In this document: positions 53,781 to 64,000 of the stretch, piece by piece
How the letters are laid out: every line of letters begins with the position of its first letter
Numbering within the stretch: position 1 is the stretch's first letter
From: Hoeflea_A sp965204935
Lineage (GTDB): Bacteria > Pseudomonadota > Alphaproteobacteria > Rhizobiales > Rhizobiaceae
NCBI RefSeq assembly: GCF_965204935.1
Contig: NZ_CBDBFO010000002.1
DNA length: 64,000 nt
Direction: 5' to 3' (one strand)
Translations under genes and position numbers: made by a program
Notes under the pieces: generated by a model
Databases searched by the model: none
What the model was told of the DNA's origin: nothing
Seen by the model: only the letters and a program-made list of their open reading frames with translations

Positions 53781-54300
53781 TGGCGGCGGGCTCCAGTGGC
53801 AGGATGAAGGGCGTTCCCTCCGTGGCTTCAGAACCGCGGCCTATTCTATCGATGGCCTCGATCATTCGCCCGCCGCGATCAAGGGCCGTGTCTGCCAGCT
53901 GGACCAGACGCCGGTTGGGGGTGGCCGATGGCGAGCGTCGACGAAGCTCCTGCGCAAGCTCCGTCTCGTTCCTGGCGGGTTCGAGTGCTAGCGCGACAAT
54001 ATAAGCGGCGGCGGTTGATCGGGAAATGCCCATCCAGCAATGAATGAGCAGAGGCGCCGATCGGTCCCATTCGCGGGCAAATGCGACCAGACGCGAGATG
54101 TGTTGATCCTCAGGCGCAATCATGCCTTCAACATTGGTACTGATGTCGTTCATGTCCAGCTTGAGATGGCGCCCGTCCAGAATGCCATTTGGGCGTTGTA
54201 CTTCCTGTTCCGCCGACAACAGGGTGACCATCTCGCGCGGCTGATACATTTGCGCGGTGGCAGAGAGCTTTGAAAGGGAGCAGACAACAAGATGCGGCAT
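53770..54300 (-). CDS. Tyrosine-phosphatase-fold protein
   Basis: 176 residues. Dual-specificity-like phosphatase with the CX5R loop HCWMGISRSTAAAY and a preceding acid in DMNDIS. The ATG at 54300 is preferred over the GTG at 54303. Its end overlaps the start of nadQ by 11 bases. Conserved in Rhizobiales next to an HD gene; substrate unknown. Confidence 0.85.
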   Translation of the reverse strand: MPHLVVCSLSKLSATAQMYQPREMVTLLSAEQEVQRPNGILDGRHLKLDMNDISTNVEGMIAPEDQHISRLVAFAREWDRSAPLLIHCWMGISRSTAAAYIVALALEPARNETELAQELRRRSPSATPNRRLVQLADTALDRGGRMIEAIDRIGRGSEATEGTPFILPLEPAANGD

Positions 54301-54309
54301 CACGGATCC

Positions 54310-54933
54310 TCAGGCACGTTTCCTGATGTTACCGCGGAGCGCTTCGATTTCCTCGAAACGTTTTACATAGTCCTTTTGCACATTCGTCGCGGGAAGCGGA
54401 TCCAGCAAGACCATGTCACGGCTGATTCCGCGCGGTCGCCCGAAAAACTTTGCCGCTTCTTTCTCTGAAAACCCGGCCAGCTCGATCGCTTCGAAGAACG
54501 CCGATATCCGGTCGGCACGCTTGATCAGCGCCTTCAGCGTCTTCGGCGTTGCAGGCGCCAGGCCGAAGCGCAGATGCACGGCTTCCTCCAGCCGTTTTTC
54601 AATCTTTTTGTAATCGCCGCCCATGACCGCCTTGAATGGCGAGATCATGTCGCCGATCACATATTCCGGCGCATCGTGCAAAAGGGCGACCAGGCATTCG
54701 TCGGGACTTGCAGACGGCTTCAGATGCCGGAAGATCATTTCTACGACAAGCGAGTGTTGCGCGACCGAAAATGCCTGGTCGCCCGTCGTCTGTCCATTCC
54801 ACCGCGCCACCCTTGCCAGCCCGTGTGCAATGTCAGTGATCTCGATGTCCAGCGGCGAGGGGTCGATCAGGTCAAGTCTGCGGCCCGACAGCATTCTTTG
54901 CCAGGCGCGCGGAGAAGCGGCGGCCGATGGCAT
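54310..54933 (-). CDS. HD-domain hydrolase (YfbR-like)
   Basis: 207 residues. HD phosphohydrolase with SVAQHSLVVEMI (His), LLHDAPEYVIGD (His-Asp) and KRADRISAFFEA (Asp). Resembles the 5'-nucleotidase YfbR. Starts three bases after the ygfZ stop. Confidence 0.85.
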   Translation of the reverse strand: MPSAAASPRAWQRMLSGRRLDLIDPSPLDIEITDIAHGLARVARWNGQTTGDQAFSVAQHSLVVEMIFRHLKPSASPDECLVALLHDAPEYVIGDMISPFKAVMGGDYKKIEKRLEEAVHLRFGLAPATPKTLKALIKRADRISAFFEAIELAGFSEKEAAKFFGRPRGISRDMVLLDPLPATNVQKDYVKRFEEIEALRGNIRKRA

Positions 54934-54936
54934 GCC

Positions 54937-55785
54937 TCAAGCCTCGCCCGTGGCCGGCGCCGGCGAAAATGAAAGTCCGGTCCAGGCCGGCAGAGTGGTG
55001 GAGACCGGCAAATCGCCGGCAAGGACCGGGGTGTCTTTCTCCCGGGCCGAAGCCACCTTGTCGATCCGTGCAAGTGCCAGACCCCGATTATCGGCGACAG
55101 TGCCAAGCGATCCGATTGCGCGCCCCCCGACGGTGAGCGAAGCCCCGGTTTCGGGGAGGGGAGCTTGCGCTTCGACGATCACGATCCGGCGCCTTGCCGT
55201 GGCACGATGCTGCATGCGCGAGACAACTTCCTGTCCAACGAAACAGCCCTTCCTGAAGGAAACGCCGCCGTTCAGATCCATCAGCACGTCGTGGGGAAAC
55301 GCATCCGAGAGCGCATAATCAACGCCCGCCTCCGCAACCCCGTTTTCAATTCGAAGCCGGTCGTAGGCGTCGCGTGTCGCGGTTTCAGGGGTTTCCGGCG
55401 CGTAGATCCGGTACATTGCCACATCGCCCTTGAAACGGCTGTCCTGCAGCCAGCCATCTTGCGGGGCTGATCCCCAGGCGGCGTGCACAAAAGCGCCCTC
55501 GGCCGGTGCGATCTCGGCCTTGGCGCGTAAACGGTACATGGTCATGCGCTGCACGAAACCGGCGATCTGATCCTTGCCGAGATCGAACAGGAACCGATCT
55601 GCGCCATCGCGCGATATCAGGAACTCAAACAGGATTTTGCCCTGCGGTGTCAGCAGGGCACCAGGCCGTGCGACCGCTTGCGGCAGGTGCTCGACATCGC
55701 AGGTAATGACATCCTGCAACAGCGTTTGTGCGTCGTCTCCAGAAATAGCGACGAGTGCGCGGTCTTTGAGTGCAACGCAGTTCAT
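54937..55785 (-). CDS. ygfZ: Folate-binding YgfZ/IBA57-type protein
   Basis: 282 residues. Helps maturation of some iron-sulfur enzymes. Signature KGCFVGQEVVSRMQHR and the start LVAISGDDAQTLLQDVITCDV. ATG at 55785; the ORF is open to 56130 only by chance. First gene of the ygfZ-HD-PTP-nadQ unit. Confidence 0.9.
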   Translation of the reverse strand: MNCVALKDRALVAISGDDAQTLLQDVITCDVEHLPQAVARPGALLTPQGKILFEFLISRDGADRFLFDLGKDQIAGFVQRMTMYRLRAKAEIAPAEGAFVHAAWGSAPQDGWLQDSRFKGDVAMYRIYAPETPETATRDAYDRLRIENGVAEAGVDYALSDAFPHDVLMDLNGGVSFRKGCFVGQEVVSRMQHRATARRRIVIVEAQAPLPETGASLTVGGRAIGSLGTVADNRGLALARIDKVASAREKDTPVLAGDLPVSTTLPAWTGLSFSPAPATGEA

Positions 55786-55855
55786 GCTGCCCCCGGAATA
55801 TGATTGTTCGGCAAAACCGTAGGTAGTCCGCCGGGCGGAATTGGGCAAGAGGTCC

Positions 55856-56626
55856 CTAATCCCCGGCGACGAAGAATTTCCAGTCGCCTTCCGGTCCGAT
55901 GCCGGTGCGGTAGAAGATATAGGCACCGAAGGCCTGCATATCCTCAAAGTCGCCGGCGGTGATGATACGGTAGAGTTCGACCTTCTGGCGCTGATCGAGG
56001 CGGTCCAGCGGTAAGGCGTAGAAATAGGGCCACAAATAAAGTTCCGTCGGCTCGCCGGGATCGAGATGCACATATCCCGCGTTGAAAATATCGAGCAGGA
56101 TGGCAAGGAGTTCCTGACCCTCGCCGTCACCCGATGTTTCCTTCAGGAAATCGATTGGGTCGCCCTCATAGCCGACGATGGAGAGTTGTGTCTTTGTCAC
56201 GCCCGTGCCGAGCAACGGCCGAAGTTCTTCGATATTGCCCTTCGAAGCTGCCTCGATGATGAGTTCGCGCATGCGGCGCACAGGCGCGGGCAGCAAGTCA
56301 GTGTCGTAGAGGACTGCGACTTCCTCGCCGGGCCTGGCCGGCGCTTCATCGAGCGTGACATCGGTCTCGAACGTGTCACCCGGTTCCGTTTCGCTATCAA
56401 CGGAGATGCCGGGCGAACCATCGTCTGGCGATATCTCATCCCCGGAACCGGTTTCGGCGTCGCCGATTTCGCTCAATGCAAGCACATCGGCGTTTCGATC
56501 GTATGGATCAGTTTGTTGAAGTTCTTCTGTGGCGGCGCTCAGGGCTGGACCAACCGGAAGCGGGCTCAACAGCATCAACGCCGTGATCCCGCCGACAACG
56601 CATCCGGTTCCCTGCGTTTTCGGCAT
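55856..56626 (-). CDS. Secreted protein of unknown function
   Basis: 256 residues. Signal peptide to about residue 31 (...LPVGPALSAA), an acidic low-complexity stretch (40-100), then a compact C-terminal domain with VRRMRELIIEAASKGNIEELRPLL, YLWPYFYALPLDRLDQRQKVELYRI and GPEGDWKFFVAGD. The C-terminal domain is familiar from Rhizobiales hypothetical proteins; no function is known to me. Confidence 0.75.
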   Translation of the reverse strand: MPKTQGTGCVVGGITALMLLSPLPVGPALSAATEELQQTDPYDRNADVLALSEIGDAETGSGDEISPDDGSPGISVDSETEPGDTFETDVTLDEAPARPGEEVAVLYDTDLLPAPVRRMRELIIEAASKGNIEELRPLLGTGVTKTQLSIVGYEGDPIDFLKETSGDGEGQELLAILLDIFNAGYVHLDPGEPTELYLWPYFYALPLDRLDQRQKVELYRIITAGDFEDMQAFGAYIFYRTGIGPEGDWKFFVAGD

Positions 56627-56665
56627 GCCTGCAGCCGCTCCCAGTACACAGCCGGCAGGTCTGAA

Positions 56666-56926
56666 TTACTGTATCAGACGCCCCGGCGAAAATTCCCCCG
56701 TCAGCATGCGCCGCTTCAGGTCTTCGAGCATCGCCTCGGTGGCGTCCTCACCGAACAGCTTCACCGTCTCTCGCATGACCGTGACAAATGCGGCGTCCGC
56801 GATGATTTCCGGTTCGATGCCGTCGGCGACGCCTTCCGCCCATGCCTCGTTCTGATGCTCCAGGGCGGTTTGCATTTTTTCGTAGACGATCATCTCGTCG
56901 ATTTCGGACAAATTGGTTTCTGTCAT
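56666..56926 (-). CDS. 86-residue conserved acidic protein
   Basis: All-helical, acidic (MTETNLSEIDEMIVYEKMQTAL...). No motif recognised. The ATG at 56926 follows GGTGGTGAT; GGAG is a little further off (spacing about ten). It lies in the same direction as its neighbours. Confidence 0.6.
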   Translation of the reverse strand: MTETNLSEIDEMIVYEKMQTALEHQNEAWAEGVADGIEPEIIADAAFVTVMRETVKLFGEDATEAMLEDLKRRMLTGEFSPGRLIQ

Positions 56927-57025
56927 ATCACCACCTGGAGACCAGATCTCCGATACTTCCCGACCTTAAAGTAACACGCAAATGATGGCAGTAGCGGCGC
57001 AGTGAAAGATCAGGTTAACAAAGTC

Positions 57026-57406
57026 CTAATTTCCGTAGCGCGCAATGATCTCCGATGCAAGCTCAAGCCCTTGTTTACGGTAAAGTTCCTCTGCTTCTAT
57101 CGCCACGCTGTTGCATTTTCGATGCACGGAGGCGAAGGACCGGTAGCCCTTGTTGAAGGCGGCGACAAACCGGGCGCGCCGTTCTGGATCGGTGGCCTCA
57201 AGCTCGATCAGCTCCTGCATCTTGTCGCGCCAGCCCTCATCGGTCTTGAGACACAGGGTGCGCAAATAGTGCACGGAGCCGACGATTTCGGACAGGCGCA
57301 TGAGTCGCGCTTCATAGGGTGGAGCGGCGGTCTGCGCGAACAGGGGCGCAACGGCGGTAAATGACAGGAGCGCTGCCAGAGCAGCAAAGCGGCAATAGCC
57401 TTTCAT
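57026..57406 (-). CDS. TIGR02301 family secreted protein
   Basis: 126 residues. Signal peptide MKGYCRFAALAALLSFTAVAPLFA, then the family pattern PYEARLMRLSEIVGSVHYLRTLC, WRDKMQELIELE and RRARFVAAFNKGYRSFASVHRKC with two cysteines. Found in Rhizobiales; role unknown. Confidence 0.9.
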   Translation of the reverse strand: MKGYCRFAALAALLSFTAVAPLFAQTAAPPYEARLMRLSEIVGSVHYLRTLCLKTDEGWRDKMQELIELEATDPERRARFVAAFNKGYRSFASVHRKCNSVAIEAEELYRKQGLELASEIIARYGN

Positions 57407-57505
57407 GACTGCGATTTAGCATGGAAACGAAAATACGCGAAAGCCGCAATACTCGATAAGGCTTAACGTTTACACATCTCCGTTTGCGCCGAATTGCGCA
57501 TGCGG

Positions 57506-58504
57506 TTATTCGCTCGCTGCCTTTTCGATTTCCATTTCGGGCATGAAAGCATGGGCGACAAAGGCGAAGGTGATGTCATAGGGCACATCTTGGCCGTCGC
57601 GTTGCACCGTGATGTTCCCCACCTCCCGGCCGTCTGCAATGTCGCCGGTATCAAGGGCCGATGCCTGCCCTTCCTCCCACGCGATCGTCACGCCGTTCCG
57701 GTTCAGCGGTCCTTCCTCGCGTACCTTCAGCATCGTTACGGCGATCGGCTCGTCACCGTCCCGCACCAGGACGACCCGTGCCATCGCCGGCAGGTCCTTC
57801 GGCAGATCGCCCCTGTAGAGGAAGGGTTGGTTCCGCGTGTCGTAACCCACATAGGGATTGAGGCCGTAGTTGCGCATGCGCGGATTGTTGGGCACCAGCA
57901 CCTTGCCCTCCGGGTGACGTGTTCTGAAATTTTTCCAGGATTCAAGGCGCGAGGGCACGAGCGCGAGTTTTGATCCGGTCAATTCGCCGGCGATTGCCTC
58001 GCCGGTGAATTGCTGCCACCAGCTTTCGGTCCGTCGGTCATACATGACGAGGTCCGAATTGCGCAGCTTGCCGGTTGTGCCGAACGTGTCGGCCTCCCCG
58101 TTGATGCGGCGGTCAAAAACGAGCGCGGCATTGCACAGCGGACAATAGGTTACCGTCACGGGCATGTCGCCGACGGTGTCATTGACGATTTCGTGCCACA
58201 TGAGGATACGCAGTGGATAGGCACGCGCATCACCATTGATTTCAAGGCCCATCACCGGTTCGCGGTCGACGAGATCCTCGACATCCGACACGGCGACAAA
58301 GCTCGGGCTGTCGATAGACGGAATACCGTCCTTTGGCGGTCCGCCCGACATGATTTCCCGGAACTCGATGGAGTGTTTGGAAAAATCCGTCGACCATCCC
58401 TCGCGCTCCCACTGATCGGGATCAGACCAGGCGGTTGCGGGCATCAGCAGGATGCATGTCGCGATAAGGGCTCCGTGCCGTAAGAGGGAATACACCAAGG
58501 CCAT
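57506..58504 (-). CDS. DUF3179 domain protein, secreted
   Basis: 332 residues. Signal peptide to about residue 26, then the DUF3179 core with GLEINGDARAYPLRILMWHEIVNDTVG, VTYCPLCNAALVFDR (CPLC motif) and SWWQQFTGEAI. The CXXC could bind metal or act in redox chemistry. No known function. Start at 58504; an extension to 58567 has no RBS. Confidence 0.85.
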   Translation of the reverse strand: MALVYSLLRHGALIATCILLMPATAWSDPDQWEREGWSTDFSKHSIEFREIMSGGPPKDGIPSIDSPSFVAVSDVEDLVDREPVMGLEINGDARAYPLRILMWHEIVNDTVGDMPVTVTYCPLCNAALVFDRRINGEADTFGTTGKLRNSDLVMYDRRTESWWQQFTGEAIAGELTGSKLALVPSRLESWKNFRTRHPEGKVLVPNNPRMRNYGLNPYVGYDTRNQPFLYRGDLPKDLPAMARVVLVRDGDEPIAVTMLKVREEGPLNRNGVTIAWEEGQASALDTGDIADGREVGNITVQRDGQDVPYDITFAFVAHAFMPEMEIEKAASE

Positions 58505-58589
58505 CGGTCGTCCTCCGGATTGTGTCTGCGGCAATCTAGCAAGGCCGCTGAGCGTCCAGCCACTCAACGGTCCTCACTTTTATTTGATG

Positions 58590-59039
58590 TCAGGCTTCCA
58601 TGGACAGAACGCGCGGCTCCGGTTCGTGGCCGTGCCGGTCGATATACTCGATGCATTCGATCACACTCGGGGGCGTTGGCAGGGACCGGATCTCCTCGAT
58701 GGTGAACCAGCCGACGGCGACCGCGTCGTCCGCGGCGATTGCATCCTGATCGCCCTCGGCGTCAACAAGATGGACGGCCAGCACATAGTGGCTTTCCAGG
58801 ACCCCATCCGAATTGTGTGCGATCAGATCGTACAGCCGGAAAAAGCGTGCGTTGGCGCCCTCTATGCCGGTTTCTTCGTGCAACTCGCGCAGCGCCGCCA
58901 CACCGAGCTTTTCGCCGGGCTCCACCTTTCCGCCAGGAAACGCATACTGGCCCTCCGACTGGCCCTTACCGCGAAGGACAAGCAGATAGCGGTCTTCGCG
59001 CTTCAGGATCGCGGACACAGCAATCCGGGGATAAGCCAT
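58590..59039 (-). CDS. Nudix hydrolase (MutT-like)
   Basis: 149 residues. Full Nudix box GGKVEPGEKLGVAALRELHEETGI at about 37-60, preceded by LVLRGKG. Start at 59039 after AAGGAAG; the TTG at 59045 is weaker. Probably cleans oxidised or non-canonical nucleotides; substrate open. Confidence 0.9.
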   Translation of the reverse strand: MAYPRIAVSAILKREDRYLLVLRGKGQSEGQYAFPGGKVEPGEKLGVAALRELHEETGIEGANARFFRLYDLIAHNSDGVLESHYVLAVHLVDAEGDQDAIAADDAVAVGWFTIEEIRSLPTPPSVIECIEYIDRHGHEPEPRVLSMEA

Positions 59040-59145
59040 TTTCAAAACTTCCTTGCCGTGTCGACCCTGTTATCCTGGAGGCCAGCTTGCCGCCGCGGTT
59101 CATCCTATTGAAAAATCGACACGGAAAACAGCCAACAGCATTGCC

Positions 59146-59697
59146 ATGCGACCCATGAGACTGTCTGCAGCCATCTGGTTTCTTGCCGTTCCTCTTGCGC
59201 TTTCGGCTTGCGCGACGCTCAACGAGGCGGAGTGCCAGACCGCGAATTGGCGTGATCTTGGCCAGCGCAACGGCCAAGAGGGAAGGGCGTCATCCTATGT
59301 TGTCGAGCACGAGAAGGCATGCCAGCGCTACGGGACGCCCGTTGACGCGGCTTCCTGGCGCGCGGGCTGGGAGGTCGGTATCAGGCAATATTGCCGGCCA
59401 CAAAACGGGCTGATCGTCGGAACCGAGGGAAAGTACTACGCCCAGTCCTGCCCGGCCGATGTCGCTCCGGGTTTCTTGAGGACATACGCAATCGGTAAGC
59501 GGGTTTACGATGCGCGCCAGGAGCGCGACCGGGTGCGCGCCGAGATTGACAGCCTCACCGGCGAGATCGCTGAGGCCGGCGATAGCGAAGAGCGCGCACG
59601 CCTGGCAACCCAGCTCTCGTTCAAGCAGAACGAGCTTTTTCGTGCCCAGCGAAGGCTTCGCGACGCGGAGATCGAGGCGGACCGTGTGGTCTTCTAG
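59146..59697 (+). CDS. DUF2799 lipoprotein
   Basis: 183 residues. Lipobox LSACA near residue 22, then the DUF2799 part (ANWRDLGQRNGQEG..., HEKACQRYG, WRAGWEVGIRQYCRPQNG) and a C-terminal coiled coil (about 118-175). Outer-envelope protein of unknown role. The ATG at 59155 is an alternative start. Confidence 0.85.
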   Translation: MRPMRLSAAIWFLAVPLALSACATLNEAECQTANWRDLGQRNGQEGRASSYVVEHEKACQRYGTPVDAASWRAGWEVGIRQYCRPQNGLIVGTEGKYYAQSCPADVAPGFLRTYAIGKRVYDARQERDRVRAEIDSLTGEIAEAGDSEERARLATQLSFKQNELFRAQRRLRDAEIEADRVVF

Positions 59698-59709
59698 GGA
59701 CAAGGGCTG

Positions 59710-60474
59710 ATGTGCGGTCGTTTCTCACTGATCCAGTCGGCTGAAGCGCTCGCGGCGTTTTTCGAGCTTTCCGTGATCGAGCGGCATGAGCCGCGATACA
59801 ATATCGCGCCGACCCAGCCGATCCTGATGGTGGCGACTGGAGACGGAACCGGCCGGGCCCCCGGAACCAATATGCCGGACCGCCGCGCCCTGCTGGTTCG
59901 CTGGGGCCTGCTGCCTTCCTGGATCAAGGACCCGAGGGATTTTCCGCTGATCATCAACGGGCGCTCGGAAACGGTGTTGCAGAAAGCCTCCTTCCGTGGA
60001 GCGATGCGGCACTGGCGGACCCTTGTGCCCGCATCCGGATTCTACGAATGGCGGCGGCAGGGGAAAAGCAAGCCCCAGGCCTATTGGGTCCGGCCTCGTG
60101 ACGGCGGGATCATCGCTTTTGCAGGAGTGATGGACTCACTGCTCGCTGCGGATGGCTCGGAGATCGATAGCGGTGCGATCCTGACGACATCCGCGAACCG
60201 GGCGCTTGCGCATATCCATCCGCGAATGCCTGTCGTCATCCATCCCGAGGATTTCAGCCGCTGGCTCGATTGCAAGACACAGGAGCCGCGCCACGTAGCC
60301 GACCTTATGGTGCCGGCCGACCCGGAATACTTGGAGGCGATCCCCGTATCCGACAAGGTCAACAAGGTATCCAATATGGGTCCCGACCTTCAGGAACCCG
60401 TTGACATTGTGGCTGAAACCGCCGAAGTAGCCGGCAAAGATCCGGAAGATGACAGTCAGTTGTCGCTGTTCTAG
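59710..60474 (+). CDS. yedK: SRAP/YedK-family abasic-site protein
   Basis: 254 residues. Cys2 (MCGRF) forms a DNA-protein link with abasic sites. Other active-site parts: RYNIAPTQ, NGRSET, SGFYEWRR and RMPVV. Closely follows the DUF2799 gene (12 bases). Confidence 0.92.
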   Translation: MCGRFSLIQSAEALAAFFELSVIERHEPRYNIAPTQPILMVATGDGTGRAPGTNMPDRRALLVRWGLLPSWIKDPRDFPLIINGRSETVLQKASFRGAMRHWRTLVPASGFYEWRRQGKSKPQAYWVRPRDGGIIAFAGVMDSLLAADGSEIDSGAILTTSANRALAHIHPRMPVVIHPEDFSRWLDCKTQEPRHVADLMVPADPEYLEAIPVSDKVNKVSNMGPDLQEPVDIVAETAEVAGKDPEDDSQLSLF

Positions 60475-60503
60475 CGCACTGGGTCTCAAGACAGGCCAAA
60501 AAC

Positions 60504-61133
60504 ATGTTCGACCATCCGGTAACCGGAGCGGCGGTAGCGGGATTTCTGCTCGGTGGATCGCTGATTATTGCCATTGGCGCGCAGAACGCCTTCATTCTGC
60601 GCCAGGGACTGGCGCGCAACCATGTCTTTGTCGTCTGTCTCATTGCAGCGATTTGTGATGCGTTGCTGATTGCCGCCGGTGTAGCGGGTCTTGGCACAAT
60701 CGTTGCGCGTTCACCGGTCCTGATTAGTTTCGTGACCATCGGTGGCGCCATTTTCCTTTTCGGATACGCGTTCCTGGCCTTTCGGCGTGCCTTGCATCCG
60801 CACGCCCTGGAGGCGGCGAACAGGTCTGCGGGGAGTTTGTGGGCGGCCGTGACGACCGTCCTAGCTCTCACCTTTCTCAATCCGCATGTCTATCTCGATA
60901 CGGTGCTGTTGATCGGCGGCATCTCCGGTGGCTATGAAGGAACAGCCAGGCTTGCCTTCGGCCTTGGTGCCTGCGTTGCCTCTTTCGTCTGGTTCTTTGG
61001 ACTGGGATACGGTGCCCGCCTGCTGGCGCCGGTGTTCGTGAAACCGCTCGCATGGCGGATTCTGGACATCATCATCGGGCTCATCATGGCCGGTCTGGCG
61101 GTCGGCCTTCTGCTTCGTTTCGCCAATTCATGA
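60504..61133 (+). CDS. LysE/ArgO-family amino acid exporter
   Basis: 209 residues, six membrane segments. Family motifs GAQNAFILRQGLAR near the start and FLNPHVYLDTVLLIGG in the middle, typical of ArgO/LysE basic amino acid exporters. Start 29 bases after SRAP. Confidence 0.9.
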   Translation: MFDHPVTGAAVAGFLLGGSLIIAIGAQNAFILRQGLARNHVFVVCLIAAICDALLIAAGVAGLGTIVARSPVLISFVTIGGAIFLFGYAFLAFRRALHPHALEAANRSAGSLWAAVTTVLALTFLNPHVYLDTVLLIGGISGGYEGTARLAFGLGACVASFVWFFGLGYGARLLAPVFVKPLAWRILDIIIGLIMAGLAVGLLLRFANS

Positions 61134-61196
61134 TCGTTTAATGATCGTCGCAGGCATGACTTGACGTGGCGTCTTCGAACGGCGATAAGTTGCGCC

Positions 61197-61253
61197 ATGA
61201 AAACGCTTCGCGGCTCCGCCGCAATTTGCATCTGCTGCATTATTATCCGCTAG
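61197..61253 (+). CDS. Cys-rich leader ORF upstream of cysS
   Basis: An 18-codon ORF, MKTLRGSAAICICCIIIR, ending 83 bases before cysS. Three Cys codons (TGC) in four positions, followed by three Ile codons. Fits a leader peptide whose translation senses charged tRNA-Cys. The ribosome binding site (GATAAG) is weak, and no clear terminator stem was found by eye. Confidence 0.5.
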   Translation: MKTLRGSAAICICCIIIR

Positions 61254-61336
61254 CCAACCGCTGGCCCGGCTGTTTTCGTCTCAAATCCATGCATAGACAC
61301 AAACGCCCTGGCCAGAGGCACAAGGGAGTTTGACCT

Positions 61337-62707
<1,371 letters not shown>

Positions 62708-62753
62708 TGGCATTGGCAAATGCCATCGGAACAAGGAACAGGCGAACAAGACG

Positions 62754-64000
62754 ATGAGCCAGCGCGAGAAAATCTACCTATTCGACACAACATTGCGTGA
62801 CGGGCAGCAAACGCCCGGCATCGATTTCGGGGTCGAGGACAAGATTGCCATCGCCAAGCTGCTTGATGAGTTCGGCGTTGACTACGTGGAGGGCGGCTAC
62901 CCTGGCGCCAATCCGACCGATACGGCCTTTTTCGAGAAGAACCGCCTGAAAAACGCCGATTTTGTTGCCTTCGGGATGACAAAACGAGCGGGTGTGTCGG
63001 CCTCGAATGATCCGGGCGTATCGGCGCTGCTGCAGTCGCAGAGCGATGCGGTCTGCTTTGTGGCGAAGAGTTGGGATTACCATGTCGACGTTGCGTTGGG
63101 CATCACCAACGAAGAGAACCTCGAAGGTATCTCCGCATCCGTCGAGGCAACCGTTGCCGCCGGCAAGGAGGCGATGGTCGATTGCGAGCACTTCTTTGAC
63201 GGCTACAAGGCCAATCCCGACTATGCTCTGGCCTGCGCCCGCGCCGCCTTTAAGGCGGGCGCGCGCTGGGTGGTCCTTTGCGATACAAATGGCGGCACGC
63301 AGCCGGCCGAGGTCGAAAAGATCGTCTCGGACGTGATTGCCGCCGGCATACCGGGCGATCACCTCGGTATCCATGCGCACAATGACACGGGGCAGGCGGT
63401 GGCCAACTCTCTGGCGGCTGTCGATGCCGGCGTGCGCCAGGTTCAGGGAACGCTGAACGGCATTGGCGAGCGGTGCGGCAACGCCAACCTTGTGACGCTG
63501 ATCCCGACGCTGGTTCTGAAGCCGATCTGGAACAGCCGCTTCTTTACTGCGATCGATTCCGAGAAGCTAACCCAGCTGACGCGCATCTCGCACGCCTTCG
63601 ATGAGCTCCTGAACAGGTCGCCGGAACCGCAATCGCCCTATGTGGGAGCCTCTTCCTTCGCCACAAAGGCGGGGATCCATGCATCCGCGCTCCTGAAGGA
63701 CCCGCGGACCTACGAACATGTCGAACCCGAGACCGTCGGCAACCAGCGCAAGGTCATGGTGTCGGATCAGGGCGGAAAGTCGAACTTTATCAACGAGTTG
63801 AAGCGTCGCGGCATCGAGGTTGCGAAGGACAATCCGCGGCTCGACCGGCTCATCTCCATCGTCAAGGAACACGAAGCCTCCGGCTATGCCTATGAGGGCG
63901 CCGATGCGAGTTTCGAACTGCTGGCGCGGCGCACGCTCGGCCGTGTGCCGGAGTTCTTCAAGGTCGACAGTTTCCGCGTCATGGTGGAACGCCGGTTTGA
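62754..64000 (+). CDS. cimA: Citramalate synthase, partial (runs off the window)
   Basis: 415 codons visible. LeuA/DRE-TIM family: TTLRDGQQTPGIDF, DTNGGTQPAE, GIHAHNDTGQAVANSL and GERCGNANLVTLIP. The length before the window end and the KAGIHASALLKDP segment fit citramalate/(R)-citramalate synthase type more than short LeuA. AACAAGGAACAGG lies upstream of the start, at a loose distance. The C-terminal regulatory domain is not visible. Confidence 0.9.
   Translation, partial: MSQREKIYLFDTTLRDGQQTPGIDFGVEDKIAIAKLLDEFGVDYVEGGYPGANPTDTAFFEKNRLKNADFVAFGMTKRAGVSASNDPGVSALLQSQSDAVCFVAKSWDYHVDVALGITNEENLEGISASVEATVAAGKEAMVDCEHFFDGYKANPDYALACARAAFKAGARWVVLCDTNGGTQPAEVEKIVSDVIAAGIPGDHLGIHAHNDTGQAVANSLAAVDAGVRQVQGTLNGIGERCGNANLVTLIPTLVLKPIWNSRFFTAIDSEKLTQLTRISHAFDELLNRSPEPQSPYVGASSFATKAGIHASALLKDPRTYEHVEPETVGNQRKVMVSDQGGKSNFINELKRRGIEVAKDNPRLDRLISIVKEHEASGYAYEGADASFELLARRTLGRVPEFFKVDSFRVMVERRF

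Overview
The window is GC-rich alphaproteobacterial DNA. The backbone order slt-dapA-smpB-UDG-NYN-rpoZ-rsh-DUF2062-acpS-lepB-rnc-era-recO, a TIGR02301 protein and a DUF442-fused sulfide:quinone reductase next to BigR point to Hyphomicrobiales (Rhizobiales). A Hoeflea- or Phyllobacterium-like lineage is a guess from memory; the genus cannot be fixed from this sequence alone.

Accessory half (about 1-19.2 kb). Positions 1-9.2 kb hold part of an integrative mobilizable or conjugative element: DUF736, DUF2285-type genes, an AlpA-like HTH gene, a TraF-type peptidase, a lytic transglycosylase, a MobF relaxase with its coupling ATPase and a small accessory gene, then an HTH gene overlapping a tyrosine recombinase. 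No trb/virB secretion genes are visible, and two of its genes carry single-base frameshifts. Next comes the strongest candidate for an undescribed system: a lone 1359-residue protein (9581-13660) with a HigA-type HTH, a restriction-nuclease-like segment, a STAND-like middle and a long helical tail, behind a promoter overlapped by two palindromes. An intact tRNA-Ser(GCT) follows. Its 5' half is repeated at 19134-19177, enclosing a 5-kb element with a truncated integrase, two small genes of unknown function, a small membrane protein and a secreted TPR protein cut in two by an IS5-family element.

Chromosomal half (19.2-64 kb). A BigR-regulated sulfide/persulfide operon (bigR, two YeeE/YedE proteins, persulfide dioxygenase, DUF442-SQR, SulP) is followed by a glutathione transferase, two glycosyltransferases, 8-oxoguanine deaminase, a sugar-acid dehydratase, an alpha/beta hydrolase and Slt. 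The housekeeping block dapA to recO has been entered by two more copies of the same 932-bp IS and by a 299-bp folded MITE between era and recO. An MFS gene and the nadABC operon follow, with its presumed repressor NadQ and a palindromic operator; nadB has a frameshifting deletion. The end carries ygfZ, HD and PTP genes, small Rhizobiales proteins, SRAP, a LysE-type exporter, a Cys-codon leader ORF before cysS, and the start of cimA, which runs off the window.

Three recurring themes deserve attention: the giant HigA-fused protein; recent IS expansion (three copies that look identical, each with a 3-bp TNA duplication); and four disrupted genes (DUF2285, transglycosylase, nadB, TPR), which could be real decay or, for the single-base cases, assembly errors.
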